64,000 nucleotides of DNA from Kitasatospora sp. NA04385 (GCF_013364235.1 NZ_CP054919.1:3632701-3696700), one strand, 5' to 3'. Positions 15,465 through 24,787 are shown, counted from the stretch's first letter. Translations and numbers: made by a program. Notes: generated by a model not told the origin, from the letters alone.

Positions 15465-16898
15465 ATGAACCGCTCCAGCCGTTCTCCGCGCCGCCACACC
15501 GGCTCCGCACCGGGCCGCAGCGCGGGGCCCGCCTCCCGGCAGGAGTTCGCGGTGCCGGTGAGCACCGTCCCGGCCCTGCCCGCGGTCGACTCCTTCGCGG
15601 AGCTGGACCTGCCGGAGGAACTGCTGAGGGTCCTGGCCCGGCGCGGCGTCACCACCCCCTTCCCGATCCAGGCCGCGACGCTGCCGAACGCGCTGGCCGG
15701 CCGCGACGTGCTGGGCCGGGGCCGCACCGGCTCCGGCAAGACGCTCGCGTTCGGCCTCGCCGTGCTGGCCCGCACCGCCGGGCAGCAGGCCGAGCCGCGG
15801 TGCCCGCTGGCGCTGGTGCTGGTCCCCACCCGCGAGCTGGCGCAGCAGGTCACCGAGGCCCTCACCCCGTACGCCCAGGCGGCGCGGCTGCGGATGGCCA
15901 CCGTGGTCGGCGGGGTGCCGGTGCGGCGCCAGGCGCAGGTGCTGAACCGCGGTGCGGAGATCCTGGTGGCCACGCCCGGCCGGCTGGGGGACCTGATCGA
16001 GCGCAGGCTCTGCCGCCTGGACCGGGTCGGCGTCACCGTCCTGGACGAGGCCGACCAGATGGCCGACATGGGCTTCCTGCCCGACGTCACCGCGTTCCTC
16101 GGGCAGGTCGCCGAGGGCGGCCAGACGCTGCTGTTCTCCGCCACCCTGGACCGCAACATCGACGGCCTGGTGCGGCGCTTCCTGAAGGACCCGGTCACCC
16201 ATTCGGTGGACCCGTCCGCGGGCGCGGTCAGCACGATGGAGCACCACGTGCTGCACGTCCGCAACGTCGACAAGAACGCCGCGATCACCCACATCGCCGC
16301 CCGCGACGGCCGGGTGATCATGTTCACCGACACCAAGAGCGGCGCGGACCGCCTGGTCGAGACGCTGCTCGCGAACGGCGTGATGGCCGCGGCCCTGCAC
16401 GGCGGCAAGTCCCAGCCGCAGCGCACCCGCACCCTGGAGCAGTTCCGCAGCGGCCTGGTGGGCGCGCTGGTCGCGACCGACGTCGCCGCCCGCGGCATCC
16501 ACGTCGACGGCCTCGACCTGGTCGTCAACCTGGACCCGCCGGCCGACCACAAGGACTACCTGCACCGCGGCGGGCGCACCGCCCGGGCCGGCGAGTCCGG
16601 CACCGTCGTCACCCTGGTCCTGCCCAACCAGCGCCGCGGGACGGCCCGGATGATGGCCACGGCCGGCATCACCCCCGTCACCACCGCGGTCCGGGCCGGC
16701 GACGAGGAACTGGCCCGGATCACCGGCGCCCGCGTCCCCACCGGCGTGCCCGTCACCGTCCCCGACCCCGTCGTCGAGCGGCCCCGCCGCAGCCGGTCCA
16801 CCGGCCGGAACCGCCCCGGCCGCCCGTTCCCCGCCCCCCGCACCCGTCCGGCCCCGGGCGGCTCGGGCGGCGGCGCGTCCCGGCTCCGCAGCGAGTAG
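15465..16898 (+). CDS. DEAD-box ATP-dependent RNA helicase
   Basis: A 477-residue helicase. Q motif near TTPFPIQ, Walker A GRTGSGKT, motif Ia PTRELAQQ, motif II LDEADQM, motif III FSATL, motif V TDVAARGIHVDGLDLVVN and motif VI HRGGRTARAG are all in order. The C-terminal ~60 residues are basic and Pro/Arg-rich (RRSRSTGRNRPGRPF), a likely RNA-binding tail. ATG at 15465 follows AAGGG. Its place after a cspA-type gene suggests a cold or RNA-decay role. The DEAD subtype (CsdA/DeaD/RhlE-like) cannot be fixed from sequence alone. Confidence 0.93.
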   Translation: MNRSSRSPRRHTGSAPGRSAGPASRQEFAVPVSTVPALPAVDSFAELDLPEELLRVLARRGVTTPFPIQAATLPNALAGRDVLGRGRTGSGKTLAFGLAVLARTAGQQAEPRCPLALVLVPTRELAQQVTEALTPYAQAARLRMATVVGGVPVRRQAQVLNRGAEILVATPGRLGDLIERRLCRLDRVGVTVLDEADQMADMGFLPDVTAFLGQVAEGGQTLLFSATLDRNIDGLVRRFLKDPVTHSVDPSAGAVSTMEHHVLHVRNVDKNAAITHIAARDGRVIMFTDTKSGADRLVETLLANGVMAAALHGGKSQPQRTRTLEQFRSGLVGALVATDVAARGIHVDGLDLVVNLDPPADHKDYLHRGGRTARAGESGTVVTLVLPNQRRGTARMMATAGITPVTTAVRAGDEELARITGARVPTGVPVTVPDPVVERPRRSRSTGRNRPGRPFPAPRTRPAPGGSGGGASRLRSE

Positions 16899-16977
16899 CC
16901 GAGGGCGGCCCGTTCGGCCGTCCCGACGCACGGACAGGCCGCCGGTGCCGTGCCGGGGGCCGCGTACGATGCGCGGC

Positions 16978-19089
16978 GTGGAGGGGGAACGCGGGCCGGT
17001 GGGGCGGCGGTTGGCGGTGGCGGTGGCCGTCGCGCTGGTGCTGGCGCACCTGCTGAGGGGCATCGGGCGGATCCCGCAGGAGCCCGCCGCCGGGGCGGCG
17101 GTCGTGGCGGCCTGCCTCGTCCTGGTGGGGCTGCAGTCGCGGCACACCCGGGACGCCCCCGGACCGGCCGAGCGGGCCGGATGGGCGGCGCCGGTGGAGT
17201 TGGGGGTCGGGTTCCTCGCCGTGGGGCCGCTCGGGGCCTCGATCGGCCTGCTCTGCCTGCCGGCGGCCTCCCTGCTGCTGGAGCGGCGCCGACTGCTGCC
17301 GGTCCTGCTGGTGGCGGGGGCGGTGCTGGTGGAGGCGGGCCGGGCCGCGGAGGTGCGGGAGGCCGTCGACCTGCTGCTGACCGTCGCGCTGGGCGGCGCC
17401 ATGCTCTACACCGTGACCGCGCTGGCGCTGCTGGCGGGCCGGGCCCGCGGCGCCCGGCTGGAGCTCGCGGCCTCGGCGGTCACCGACGAGCGCCTGCGCA
17501 TCGCGTCCGCGCTGGGCCGCGGGCTGGACGCGGGCATGGCCGGGATCGGGGCGGCCGCGGAGCGCCGGGACCCGGCGGAGCTGGACGGGCTGATCGGCGT
17601 GGCGCGCCGGACGCTGACGGCGGTCCGGGCCGCCGCCGCCGAGCTGCGCAGCCTCTCGCTGGCCCCGGAGGCGGCCAGCGCCCGCGCCCTGCTCGGCTCG
17701 GCGGGCATCGCGGCCGACCTGCGGATCGGGCACCGCGAGCCGCTCGGCCCGGCCGGGACGGTGCTGGCGACGGTGCTGCGGGAGGCGGTCACCGCGGTGG
17801 TACGGGTCGGGGACGCCAGGCGGTGCGAGGTGTCGACCGACGAGCGGGCCGGGCGGGTGGTGCTGCGGGTGGTCAGCGACGGCGTGCCGACGGCGGCGCT
17901 CGGCGCGGACCTGCTGGACGGCCTGGCGGAGCGGGTGCGGGCCGTCGGCGGCCGGCTGACGGCGGGCCTGGAGCCGGACGGGCGCTTCGCGGTGGAGGCG
18001 TCGGTGGCCGCGACGCCGGCCCCGCCCGCCGCGGACCCGCCGGAGCTGCGGACCGCGCTCGGCCTGTACTGGTTCCTGCTCGGCGTGTTCTGCGTCAAGG
18101 CGCTGATGTTCGTCCCCGGGCCCCGGCTCGTCCTCGGGGCGGGGTGCGCGGCGCTCTTCTGCGCCTTCCAGGTCCGCTTCTCGATCCGGGACGCGACGCG
18201 GCACGCCCGGGCCGCGCTGCTCGCCTCGGCGGTGCTCGCCCTGCTGCCGCTGCCCTGGCTGGGCCGGAACTGGATCGGCGCGGCCGGCATCCTGGCCGGT
18301 TCGCTGCTGGTCGCCCTGCCGCTGCGGGCGGGCGCGGCACTGGCCGGTGCGGTGCTGGTGGCCGCCGGGGTGATCGGTGGCGGAGCGGTCGGCGGCGGCC
18401 CGGCACCGGTGCTGCTGACCACGGTGAGCGCGCTGGTCACCTGCGTGGTGGTGTACGCGGTGCTGCGCCTGGTCCGGCTGGTGCGGGAGTTGCAGCGGGC
18501 GGCGGCCGGGCTGGCCCGCGCCGCCGTCGTCACCGAGCGGCTGCGCGCCGCCCGGGACCTGCACGACCTGCTCGGGCACGGCCTGGCCGCGATCCTGCTC
18601 AAGGCCGAGCTGGCCCGGCGGCTGGCGGACGCCGATCCGGTCCGCTGCCGGGCCGAGCTGGCGGACATCGCGCGGCTGGCCGAACGCGGCCGGGCCGAGC
18701 TGGGCGCGGTGGCGGACGACGGCCCCCGGCTGTCCTTCACCGCCGAACTGGCTTCGGCGGCAGCCGTGTTGGAGGCCGCCGGGATCACCGTGGAGCTGGA
18801 GGACGGGCCGGTGCCGGACGCGGCGGGCGCCGTGCTGGGCGTGGTGCTGCGCGAGGCCGTCACCAACGTCCTGCGGCACAGCCGGGCCCGGCATGCGCGG
18901 ATCGCCGTCTCGGCGGGCGGCGGCGCGGTGCGGCTGGAGGTGGAGAACGACGGCGTCGGGGCGGACGTCACCGCGCCCGGCTCCGGGATCGGCGGGCTGA
19001 CGGTCCGGCTGGCCGGGGCGGGCGGCACGCTGGCCGCCGGGCCGGACGACGGCTGGTACCTGCTGCGGGCCGAGGTGCCGCTGCGCTGA
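16978..19089 (+). CDS. NarL-type sensor histidine kinase with two kinase modules, the first degenerate
   Basis: 703 residues with two sensor-kinase units in one chain. Each has membrane segments, a HisKA_3-like helix and an ATPase region. In the second unit the phospho-acceptor region ERLRAARDLHDLLGHGLAA is intact (His529) and the ATPase N box is LREAVTNVLRHS. In the first unit the matching helix reads ERLRIASALGRGLDAG, without histidine, and its N box (LREAVTAVVRVG) lacks the Asn. So the first unit looks like a dead duplicate that may regulate the second. A TACGAT hexamer ends 7 bases before the GTG, suggesting a leaderless message. The partner regulator is convergent at 19175. Confidence 0.85.
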   Translation: MEGERGPVGRRLAVAVAVALVLAHLLRGIGRIPQEPAAGAAVVAACLVLVGLQSRHTRDAPGPAERAGWAAPVELGVGFLAVGPLGASIGLLCLPAASLLLERRRLLPVLLVAGAVLVEAGRAAEVREAVDLLLTVALGGAMLYTVTALALLAGRARGARLELAASAVTDERLRIASALGRGLDAGMAGIGAAAERRDPAELDGLIGVARRTLTAVRAAAAELRSLSLAPEAASARALLGSAGIAADLRIGHREPLGPAGTVLATVLREAVTAVVRVGDARRCEVSTDERAGRVVLRVVSDGVPTAALGADLLDGLAERVRAVGGRLTAGLEPDGRFAVEASVAATPAPPAADPPELRTALGLYWFLLGVFCVKALMFVPGPRLVLGAGCAALFCAFQVRFSIRDATRHARAALLASAVLALLPLPWLGRNWIGAAGILAGSLLVALPLRAGAALAGAVLVAAGVIGGGAVGGGPAPVLLTTVSALVTCVVVYAVLRLVRLVRELQRAAAGLARAAVVTERLRAARDLHDLLGHGLAAILLKAELARRLADADPVRCRAELADIARLAERGRAELGAVADDGPRLSFTAELASAAAVLEAAGITVELEDGPVPDAAGAVLGVVLREAVTNVLRHSRARHARIAVSAGGGAVRLEVENDGVGADVTAPGSGIGGLTVRLAGAGGTLAAGPDDGWYLLRAEVPLR

Positions 19090-19174
19090 ACCCGGGACCG
19101 TCAGGGCGGGCCCGGGCCCGGGCCCGCAGGCGGAGGGCCCGGCGGGTCGGAGCCGGTGTCCACGGCTCCGCGGG

Positions 19175-19783
19175 TCAGAGCCAGCCGGCCTCGCGGGCGA
19201 TCCGGACGGCGTCCGTGCGGTTGCGGGCGTTCAGCTTGCCGACGACCGCGGTCAGGACGTTGCGCACCGTGCCGGTGGACAGGTGCAGGCGTCCGGCGAT
19301 CTCGGGCGGTTCGGCGCCGCCGGCCAGTTCGCGCAGGACGTCGTTCTCCCGGGGGGTGAGCGGGTTGTCCGCCAGGTCCCAGGCGGCGACGGCCAGGGAC
19401 GGGTCCAGCACCCGTTCCCCGGCGGCCACCCGGCGGACGGCCGCGATCAGTTCGGCGGGCGGCGCGGTCTTCAGCAGGAAGCCGTCGACCTTGGCGTCCA
19501 GGGCGCGGCGCAGCAGGCCGGGGCGGCCGAGCGAGGTGAGCATCAGCGTCCGGCAGGCGGGCAGCGCCTCCTTCAGCGCGGCGGCCGCTTGCAGGCCGTC
19601 CGTCCGGCCCGGCATCTCGATGTCCAGGACCGCCACGTCGGGGCGGAAGACCAGCGCCCGGGGCAGCACGTCGTCCGCCGAGCCCGCCTCCGCGACGACG
19701 TCCAGGTCGGGTTCCAGCCCGAGGAGGGCCACCAAGGCGCCGCGCACCACGTGCTGGTCCTCGGCCAGCAGGAGTCTGATCAT
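19175..19783 (-). CDS. NarL/FixJ-family response regulator
   Basis: 202 residues: receiver domain with Asp8-Asp9-type acidic start (LLLAEDQHVV), phospho-acceptor Asp54 in VLDIEMPG and Lys in FLLKTAPP, then a LuxR-type helix-turn-helix (NPLTPRENDVLRELAGG, later STGTVRNVLTAVVGKL). It is convergent with the twin kinase and divergent from a MacB-type exporter. A perfect palindrome in the divergent region and a TAGGGT hexamer 6 bases before the ATG point to a leaderless, autoregulated gene that also controls the exporter. Confidence 0.95.
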   Translation of the reverse strand: MIRLLLAEDQHVVRGALVALLGLEPDLDVVAEAGSADDVLPRALVFRPDVAVLDIEMPGRTDGLQAAAALKEALPACRTLMLTSLGRPGLLRRALDAKVDGFLLKTAPPAELIAAVRRVAAGERVLDPSLAVAAWDLADNPLTPRENDVLRELAGGAEPPEIAGRLHLSTGTVRNVLTAVVGKLNARNRTDAVRIAREAGWL

Positions 19784-19789
19784 GGGCCG

Positions 19790-19815
19790 ACCCTACCCGT
19801 GACGATGTCACGGGT
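19790..19815. promoter_or_regulatory. Perfect 21-bp palindrome between response regulator and ABC exporter
   Basis: ACCCGTGAC (19795-19803) and GTCACGGGT (19807-19815) are exact inverted copies around GAT. On the minus strand TAGGGT (19795-19790) lies 6 bases from the regulator ATG, so the palindrome overlaps its promoter. It is the likely operator for the response regulator, shared by the exporter operon starting at 19869. Confidence 0.7.
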
Positions 19816-19868
19816 GGCGCGTGTTCCCGTCCCTGGGAGGGGAGTTCGCGGGCCGACAGGCTGGAGGC

Positions 19869-20603
19869 ATGAGCGAAGCGATCACTTTGGACGCGGTGAG
19901 CAAGGTCCACGGCAGGGGGCGGGGCGCGGTCGCCGCGCTGCGGGAGGTGACGGTGCGGCTGCCGAGGGGCGGCTTCACCGCGGTGATGGGGCCGTCCGGT
20001 TCGGGCAAGAGCACCTTCCTGCACTGCGCGGCGGGCCTGGACCGCCCGTCCGCCGGGACCGTCCGGCTCGGCGGCACCGACCTGTCCCGGCTGGGCGAGC
20101 GGGAGCTGACCGAACTGCGGCGCGAGCGGGTGGGGTTCGTGTTCCAGTCGTTCAACCTGGTCTCCGCGCTGACGGTCGAGCAGAACGTCACGCTGCCGCT
20201 GCGGCTGGCCGGGCGGCGGGCCGACGCCGGGCGGACGGCGGAGCTGCTACGCCGGGTCGGCCTGGAGGACCGCGCCGGGCACCGGCCGGGGCAGCTGTCC
20301 GGCGGCCAGCAGCAGCGGGTGGCGATCGCGCGGGCGCTGGTCTCGGACCCCGAGGTGGTGTTCGCCGACGAACCCACCGGCGCGCTGGACACCATGACGG
20401 CCCGTGAGGTGCTCACCCTGCTGCGGCAGACCGTCGACGAGCTCGGCCAGACCCTCGTCATGGTCACCCACGACCCGGTCGCCGCGTCCTACGCCGACGA
20501 GGTGCTGTTCCTGGCCGACGGCCGGGTCGCCGACACCGTGACCGGGCCGACCGCCACCGAGGTCGCCGACCGCATGATCCGGCTGGGAGCGTGGAACCGG
20601 TGA
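19869..20603 (+). CDS. ABC transporter ATP-binding protein, MacB/LolD type
   Basis: 244 residues with all ABC motifs: Walker A GPSGSGKST, Q loop VFQSFNLV, signature LSGGQQQRVAIARAL, Walker B VVFADEPTGALD and the H loop VTHD. It energises the FtsX-type permease encoded next. The ATG at 19869 is directly preceded by GGAGG at short spacing; CAGGCT 6 bases upstream could instead mark a leaderless start. Exporters of this kind beside NarL-type two-component pairs in actinobacteria often pump peptides or antibiotics and answer envelope stress. The stop overlaps the permease start. Confidence 0.93.
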   Translation: MSEAITLDAVSKVHGRGRGAVAALREVTVRLPRGGFTAVMGPSGSGKSTFLHCAAGLDRPSAGTVRLGGTDLSRLGERELTELRRERVGFVFQSFNLVSALTVEQNVTLPLRLAGRRADAGRTAELLRRVGLEDRAGHRPGQLSGGQQQRVAIARALVSDPEVVFADEPTGALDTMTAREVLTLLRQTVDELGQTLVMVTHDPVAASYADEVLFLADGRVADTVTGPTATEVADRMIRLGAWNR

Positions 20604-23074
20604 TGCTGGGACTCGCCCTCGCCACCCTCCGGCACCGCAGGGCCGGGTTCGCCGGTGCCTTCGTCGCCCTGTTCTGCGCCGCCGCCCTGGTCTGCGGCTG
20701 CGGGACGCTGCTGGTCACCGGCCTGGTCGGCACCGTCCGGCCGGAGCGCTACGCGGCCGCGCCGGTCGTCGTCTCCGGCGACCAGGAGGTGCACGCCCTG
20801 GTGGACAAGGGGAAGGGGAGGACCAAGGAGAAGTCCAAGCCGATCGCGGACCGCGCCTGGGTGCCCGCCGCCCTCGCGGAGCGCGTCGCGGCCCTGCCGT
20901 CGGTGCGGGCCGTCGCCACCGAGGTGACCTTCCCGGCGCTGCTGCCCGGCGGGCCGGACCGCGGCTCGTGGGGCCACGGCTGGGAGTCCGCGCCACTGGC
21001 CGCTCTCGCCCTGGCCGCCGGCCGCGCGCCCGCCGCCGACGACGAGGTGGTCCTCGACGCGGCCACCGCGGCCCGGGCGCACCTGTCGCCCGGCTCCGCC
21101 ACGACCGTCCGGACGCCCTCGGGGACGCTGGACGTGCGGGTGGTCGGGGTCACCGCGCAGGGCTTCGACAGCCAGGCCGCGATCTTCTTCGCCACCGGCC
21201 GGGCCCGGGCGCTGGCCGGTCACGACGGCCTGGTCAGCGCGGTCGGCGTCTTCCCGACCGCGCCGTCGGCCGCCGCCGACGTCCGGGCGCTGCTGGCCGA
21301 CACCCCCGGTGCGGTGGTGCGCACCGGCGACGGCCGCGGCGGGGCGGAGTTCCCGGACGCCGCCGGGGCCGGGGTGCGCCTGGTCAGCACGGGCGCCGTG
21401 CTGGCCGGCACCTCGCTGCTGGTGGCCCTGCTGATCGTGGTGGGCACCTTCGGCCTGTCGATCCAGCAGCGGCAGCGGGAGATCGCGGTGCTGCGGGCGG
21501 TCGCCGCGACCGGGCGGCAGGTGCGGAGGATGATCGGCGGCGAGGCGCTGCTGCTCGGCCTGTCCGCCGGGGCCCTGGGCGCCATGGCCGGTCTGCCGCT
21601 GGGCGGTTGGCTGCACGGCCGGTTCGTCGCCCTGGGCGTCGCCCCGGCCAACCTGCCCGTGGTGCTCTCGCCCTTCCCGGCGCTGGCCGCCGCGGCCGCC
21701 ACGTTGCTGGCCGGCTGGGCGGCGGCCCGGGTCTCGGCCCGGCGGGCGACCGCGATCAAGCCGGTCGAGGCGCTCGGCGAGGCGGAGTCGAGGCCGTCGC
21801 GCCCGGCGGCGGTCCGGATCGTCTCCGGGGTGCTGGTCGCCGCGGGCGCGGTCGTGCTGACCGTCCTGCTGACCGCCCTGCACTCCGACCAGGCCTCGAC
21901 GCCGGTCTGCTTCCTCGCCGTCCTGCTGTGGTGCACCGCGCTCTCCCTGCTGGGCCCGCTGGTGGCGAGGGCCGGGACGGCCGTGCTGGGCCTGCCGCTG
22001 CGGGCGTCCCGGATCGGCGGCTGGCTCGCCGTCCAGCACCTGCGGGCCGGGGCGCACCGGCTGGCGTCGGTGGTGGTGCCGCTGACCCTGCTGATCGCGA
22101 TGGCCTGCACCGTCCTGTTCACCCAGACCACCACCGGGCACGCGGCCGCCGCCCAGCGCGAGCGCGGCAGCACCGCCGACTTCGTGGTCGGGCCGCACGC
22201 CCCGGCCTCCGCCGCGGCGGCGCTCGCCGCGGTGCCGGGCGTCCGGACGGTGACCCGGGTCCTGCACAGCGAGGTCCGGGACGGGCTCACCAGGCGCAGC
22301 GTGCAGGCCGTCACCCCCGAGCGGCTGGCCGACACCCTGGACCTCGGCGTCACCGCCGGCGACCTCGGCCGGCTGGCGGACGGCACGGCGGCGGCCGCGG
22401 ACGGGCTGGGCTACCGGCTCGGCCAGCGCATCCGGCTGACCCTCGCCGACGGCACCCCGGCGGAGGTGACGGTGGTCGCGCTCTACGGCCGGGGCCTCGG
22501 CTTCGGCGACCTCACCCTCGCGCACCAGCTGGTCGCCGCCCACGTCGACGTGCCGCTGGACGACGAACTACTGGTCCGCGGCGACGGCCTGACCCGGCAG
22601 CAGCTCGCCGACGCCCTGCGGGGCGAGCCCGGGCTCGGGGTGCTCGACCGGGCCTCCGCCGCCGCCTCCACCACCGCCTCGGCGGACCGGACCGGTGCGC
22701 GGATCGGCTACGTCACCCTCGGGCTGATCATCACCTTCGTCGCCATCGCCGTCCTGAACACCCTGGCCATGGGGATCTCCGCCCGCCGCCACGAGTTCAC
22801 CGCGCTGGCCCTGGCCGGCGCCACCCGCCGCCAGATCCGGCGGATGCTCGGCTGGGAGACCGCGCTCGCCGTCGCCCTCGCCACCGCGCTCGGCCTGGCC
22901 GTCGCCCTCCCGGTGCTCAGCACCTACGCCGAGGGCATCACCCGCGGCACCGCCGGGGCCGCCGTCCCCGCCGCCCGGCTCGCCCCGGTCCTGCTCGGCG
23001 CGGCCGCCCTCGCCGCCCTCGGCACCTGGCTCCCCGCCCGCACCGCCCTGCGCAGGCTGCACCACCGGGCCTGA
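20603..23074 (+). CDS. ABC transporter permease with two FtsX domains
   Basis: About 823 residues. One N-terminal membrane helix is followed by an extracytoplasmic domain, a first FtsX block near residues 260-390, a second single segment, a second extracytoplasmic region and a C-terminal FtsX block (IITFVAIAVLNTLAMGISARRHEF). The shared ARRATAIKPVEAL after the first block is typical. TGATG links it to the ATPase gene; a GTG at 20591 is an alternative start. A strong 15-bp hairpin follows. The substrate is unknown. Confidence 0.92.
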   Translation: MLGLALATLRHRRAGFAGAFVALFCAAALVCGCGTLLVTGLVGTVRPERYAAAPVVVSGDQEVHALVDKGKGRTKEKSKPIADRAWVPAALAERVAALPSVRAVATEVTFPALLPGGPDRGSWGHGWESAPLAALALAAGRAPAADDEVVLDAATAARAHLSPGSATTVRTPSGTLDVRVVGVTAQGFDSQAAIFFATGRARALAGHDGLVSAVGVFPTAPSAAADVRALLADTPGAVVRTGDGRGGAEFPDAAGAGVRLVSTGAVLAGTSLLVALLIVVGTFGLSIQQRQREIAVLRAVAATGRQVRRMIGGEALLLGLSAGALGAMAGLPLGGWLHGRFVALGVAPANLPVVLSPFPALAAAAATLLAGWAAARVSARRATAIKPVEALGEAESRPSRPAAVRIVSGVLVAAGAVVLTVLLTALHSDQASTPVCFLAVLLWCTALSLLGPLVARAGTAVLGLPLRASRIGGWLAVQHLRAGAHRLASVVVPLTLLIAMACTVLFTQTTTGHAAAAQRERGSTADFVVGPHAPASAAAALAAVPGVRTVTRVLHSEVRDGLTRRSVQAVTPERLADTLDLGVTAGDLGRLADGTAAAADGLGYRLGQRIRLTLADGTPAEVTVVALYGRGLGFGDLTLAHQLVAAHVDVPLDDELLVRGDGLTRQQLADALRGEPGLGVLDRASAAASTTASADRTGARIGYVTLGLIITFVAIAVLNTLAMGISARRHEFTALALAGATRRQIRRMLGWETALAVALATALGLAVALPVLSTYAEGITRGTAGAAVPAARLAPVLLGAAALAALGTWLPARTALRRLHHRA

Positions 23075-23100
23075 ACCCCGCCCCCGTCCCCCGCACAGCA

Positions 23101-23135
23101 CGAAGGCTCCCCCTCACGCGGAGGGGGAGCCTTCG
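23101..23135. terminator. Strong bidirectional terminator after the exporter operon
   Basis: CGAAGGCTCCCCCTC pairs with GAGGGGGAGCCTTCG, 15 bp with a 5-base loop. It separates the plus-strand exporter operon from the minus-strand gene ending at 23196. Confidence 0.9.
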
Positions 23136-23195
23136 TACGGGTGCGCCGTGCCGATCGGACGTGCCGGTCGGGCGTGCCCGATCAGACGTGCCCGG

Positions 23196-23480
23196 TCAGG
23201 CGTGTCGGTGGTGGTGGTGCCGACCGCCACCGGCGACCACCCGGTAGAGGACGAGCAGGATGACCGAGCCGACGATGGCGGCGACCCAGGTCGAGAGGTC
23301 GAAGAAACCGTCGATCGAGTCGACGCCGAAGATGACCTTGCCGAGCCAGCCGCCGAGCAGGCCGCCCGCGATGCCGATCAGCATCGTGATGATGATGCCG
23401 CCGGGGTCCTTGCCCGGCAGCAGCGCCTTGGCGATGGCGCCCGCGATCAGACCGATCAGTATCCAGGCGAGGATGCTCAT
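23196..23480 (-). CDS. GlsB/YeaQ/YmgE family small membrane protein
   Basis: 94 residues with three hydrophobic, glycine-rich segments (ILAWILIGLIAGAIAKAL, GIIITMLIGIAGGLLGGWLG, TWVAAIVGSVILLVLY), the hallmark of this transglycosylase-associated family. Members are stress-induced envelope proteins of unknown biochemistry. The C-terminus ends in a run of histidines (HHHHRHA), which could bind metal; whether that matters is unknown. AAGGAGA stands at good spacing before the ATG at 23480. Confidence 0.93.
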   Translation of the reverse strand: MSILAWILIGLIAGAIAKALLPGKDPGGIIITMLIGIAGGLLGGWLGKVIFGVDSIDGFFDLSTWVAAIVGSVILLVLYRVVAGGGRHHHHRHA

Positions 23481-23641
23481 GTCGTTCTCCTTCTCCTACG
23501 CGCGCTCTCGCTGACGGGATCCGTCTTCGCCGTACCGCGGATTTCAAACCGCCCCCGCCGGAACCGGTTCGGTCCGGGGGTGGTGGGGCGGATGCGTCCG
23601 GACGGCCGTCACCTGATCGCGGGGGTGCCCGTTGTAGGGGT

Positions 23642-24787
23642 GTGAACTTCTTCGCCGAGCCCCGGGGACCGATGGACGTGCCGCTTGCCCGAGCGGGGTG
23701 GCGGATCCGGACGACGCTGCTACACCGGTCGGACGTCGGGCAGTGGGACGCCCGGGTGTCGGCGGGGCAGTTGGCGGGGCTCGGGGAGGGGGCGGACGCG
23801 GCGGGGCGGCTGGAGGCCCGGCGGGAGTTCCTGGCGGGGTCGGCGCAGAACCGGGAGCTGGAGCGGGTGCTGCGGGAGCGGCCGGAGGCGTTCGGCGTGG
23901 TGGGGCGGGTGGTGCTGGGGGCCGACGAGGTGCGGTGGGTGCCGGAGGGGGCGCGCAGCAGCGGGACGCTCGACCTGCTGGGGCCGGAGTGCGTCGACGG
24001 CTACCAGCGGATCTCCCTGATCACCCGGCTGGCCGCCGAACTGCCCCCGGACCACCTGGACCTGGCCGTGCTGGACGTCCGGGTGCTGACCGGGGCGGCC
24101 CGCGACCTGGCGCGCGCCGAGCACGACCGGGCGCACCTGTACGACAACCCGGTGCAGCCGCAGGACCTGCTGGTCCGGGAGCCGGTGATGCGGCGGCTGG
24201 TCGAGGAGTTCGGCCGGGACCGGCGGTACTTCGGCTTCCGGCGCGGGGAGCGGCGCGGCCCGCACCGGGAGGGGTACCACGTCTGCGAGGCGACGACGGC
24301 GCTGGCGCTGTTCGCGCCGGGCACCCGGCCGGACCTCGCCCACCGCGCGCTGACGGACGCGGGTCGGCAGGAGATCTGGCGGGACCCGTCCGGCCCGGCC
24401 TTCCGGACGCTGTTCGACGAGCGCACCCGGGCCACCGGCATCCACATCGCCATCACGTTCCACCGCGCGGTCGTGGAGGTACTGGGGGAACTGCTCCGGG
24501 AGTCCCCGGCCCGGCACCGGCACCTGCTGGAGGACGCGCCCGACCTGCTGGTCTGGGCGGTGGCCCGGCAACTGCCGGTCGACCGGCTGCACTGCGGGCC
24601 GTGGGACCCGGCGGCCCCGGCGTGGGACCGGTTCCTGGACGAGGTGCCCGGGCTGACCCGGCGGACCGCCGAGCGCTTCGTGCGCGCGTACGAGGAGCTA
24701 CGGCCGCACGGCGTGCACCGGAAGGCCGAGGTGCGGGAACTGGCGTACTGGCACCGGCTGGTCGAGCGGGCGGGGTTCGGCGGCTAG
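23642..24787 (+). CDS. AIPR/DGQHR-like protein of unknown function
   Basis: 381 residues, no signal or membrane segment. The order of motifs recalls abortive-infection AIPR proteins: a DGYQRISLITRLAAELP segment like the DGQxR motif, then beta strands (LDLAVLDVRVLTG), then an Asn-Pro-Val motif (YDNPVQPQDLLVREPVMRRL) as in AIPR, and FGRDRRYFGFRRGERR. The match is by pattern only and could be coincidental. GTG at 23642 starts the frame; no ribosome site is clear. It stands alone, with no DNA-modification or nuclease partner nearby. If the family call is right it is a phage-defence candidate. Confidence 0.5.
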   Translation: MNFFAEPRGPMDVPLARAGWRIRTTLLHRSDVGQWDARVSAGQLAGLGEGADAAGRLEARREFLAGSAQNRELERVLRERPEAFGVVGRVVLGADEVRWVPEGARSSGTLDLLGPECVDGYQRISLITRLAAELPPDHLDLAVLDVRVLTGAARDLARAEHDRAHLYDNPVQPQDLLVREPVMRRLVEEFGRDRRYFGFRRGERRGPHREGYHVCEATTALALFAPGTRPDLAHRALTDAGRQEIWRDPSGPAFRTLFDERTRATGIHIAITFHRAVVEVLGELLRESPARHRHLLEDAPDLLVWAVARQLPVDRLHCGPWDPAAPAWDRFLDEVPGLTRRTAERFVRAYEELRPHGVHRKAEVRELAYWHRLVERAGFGG

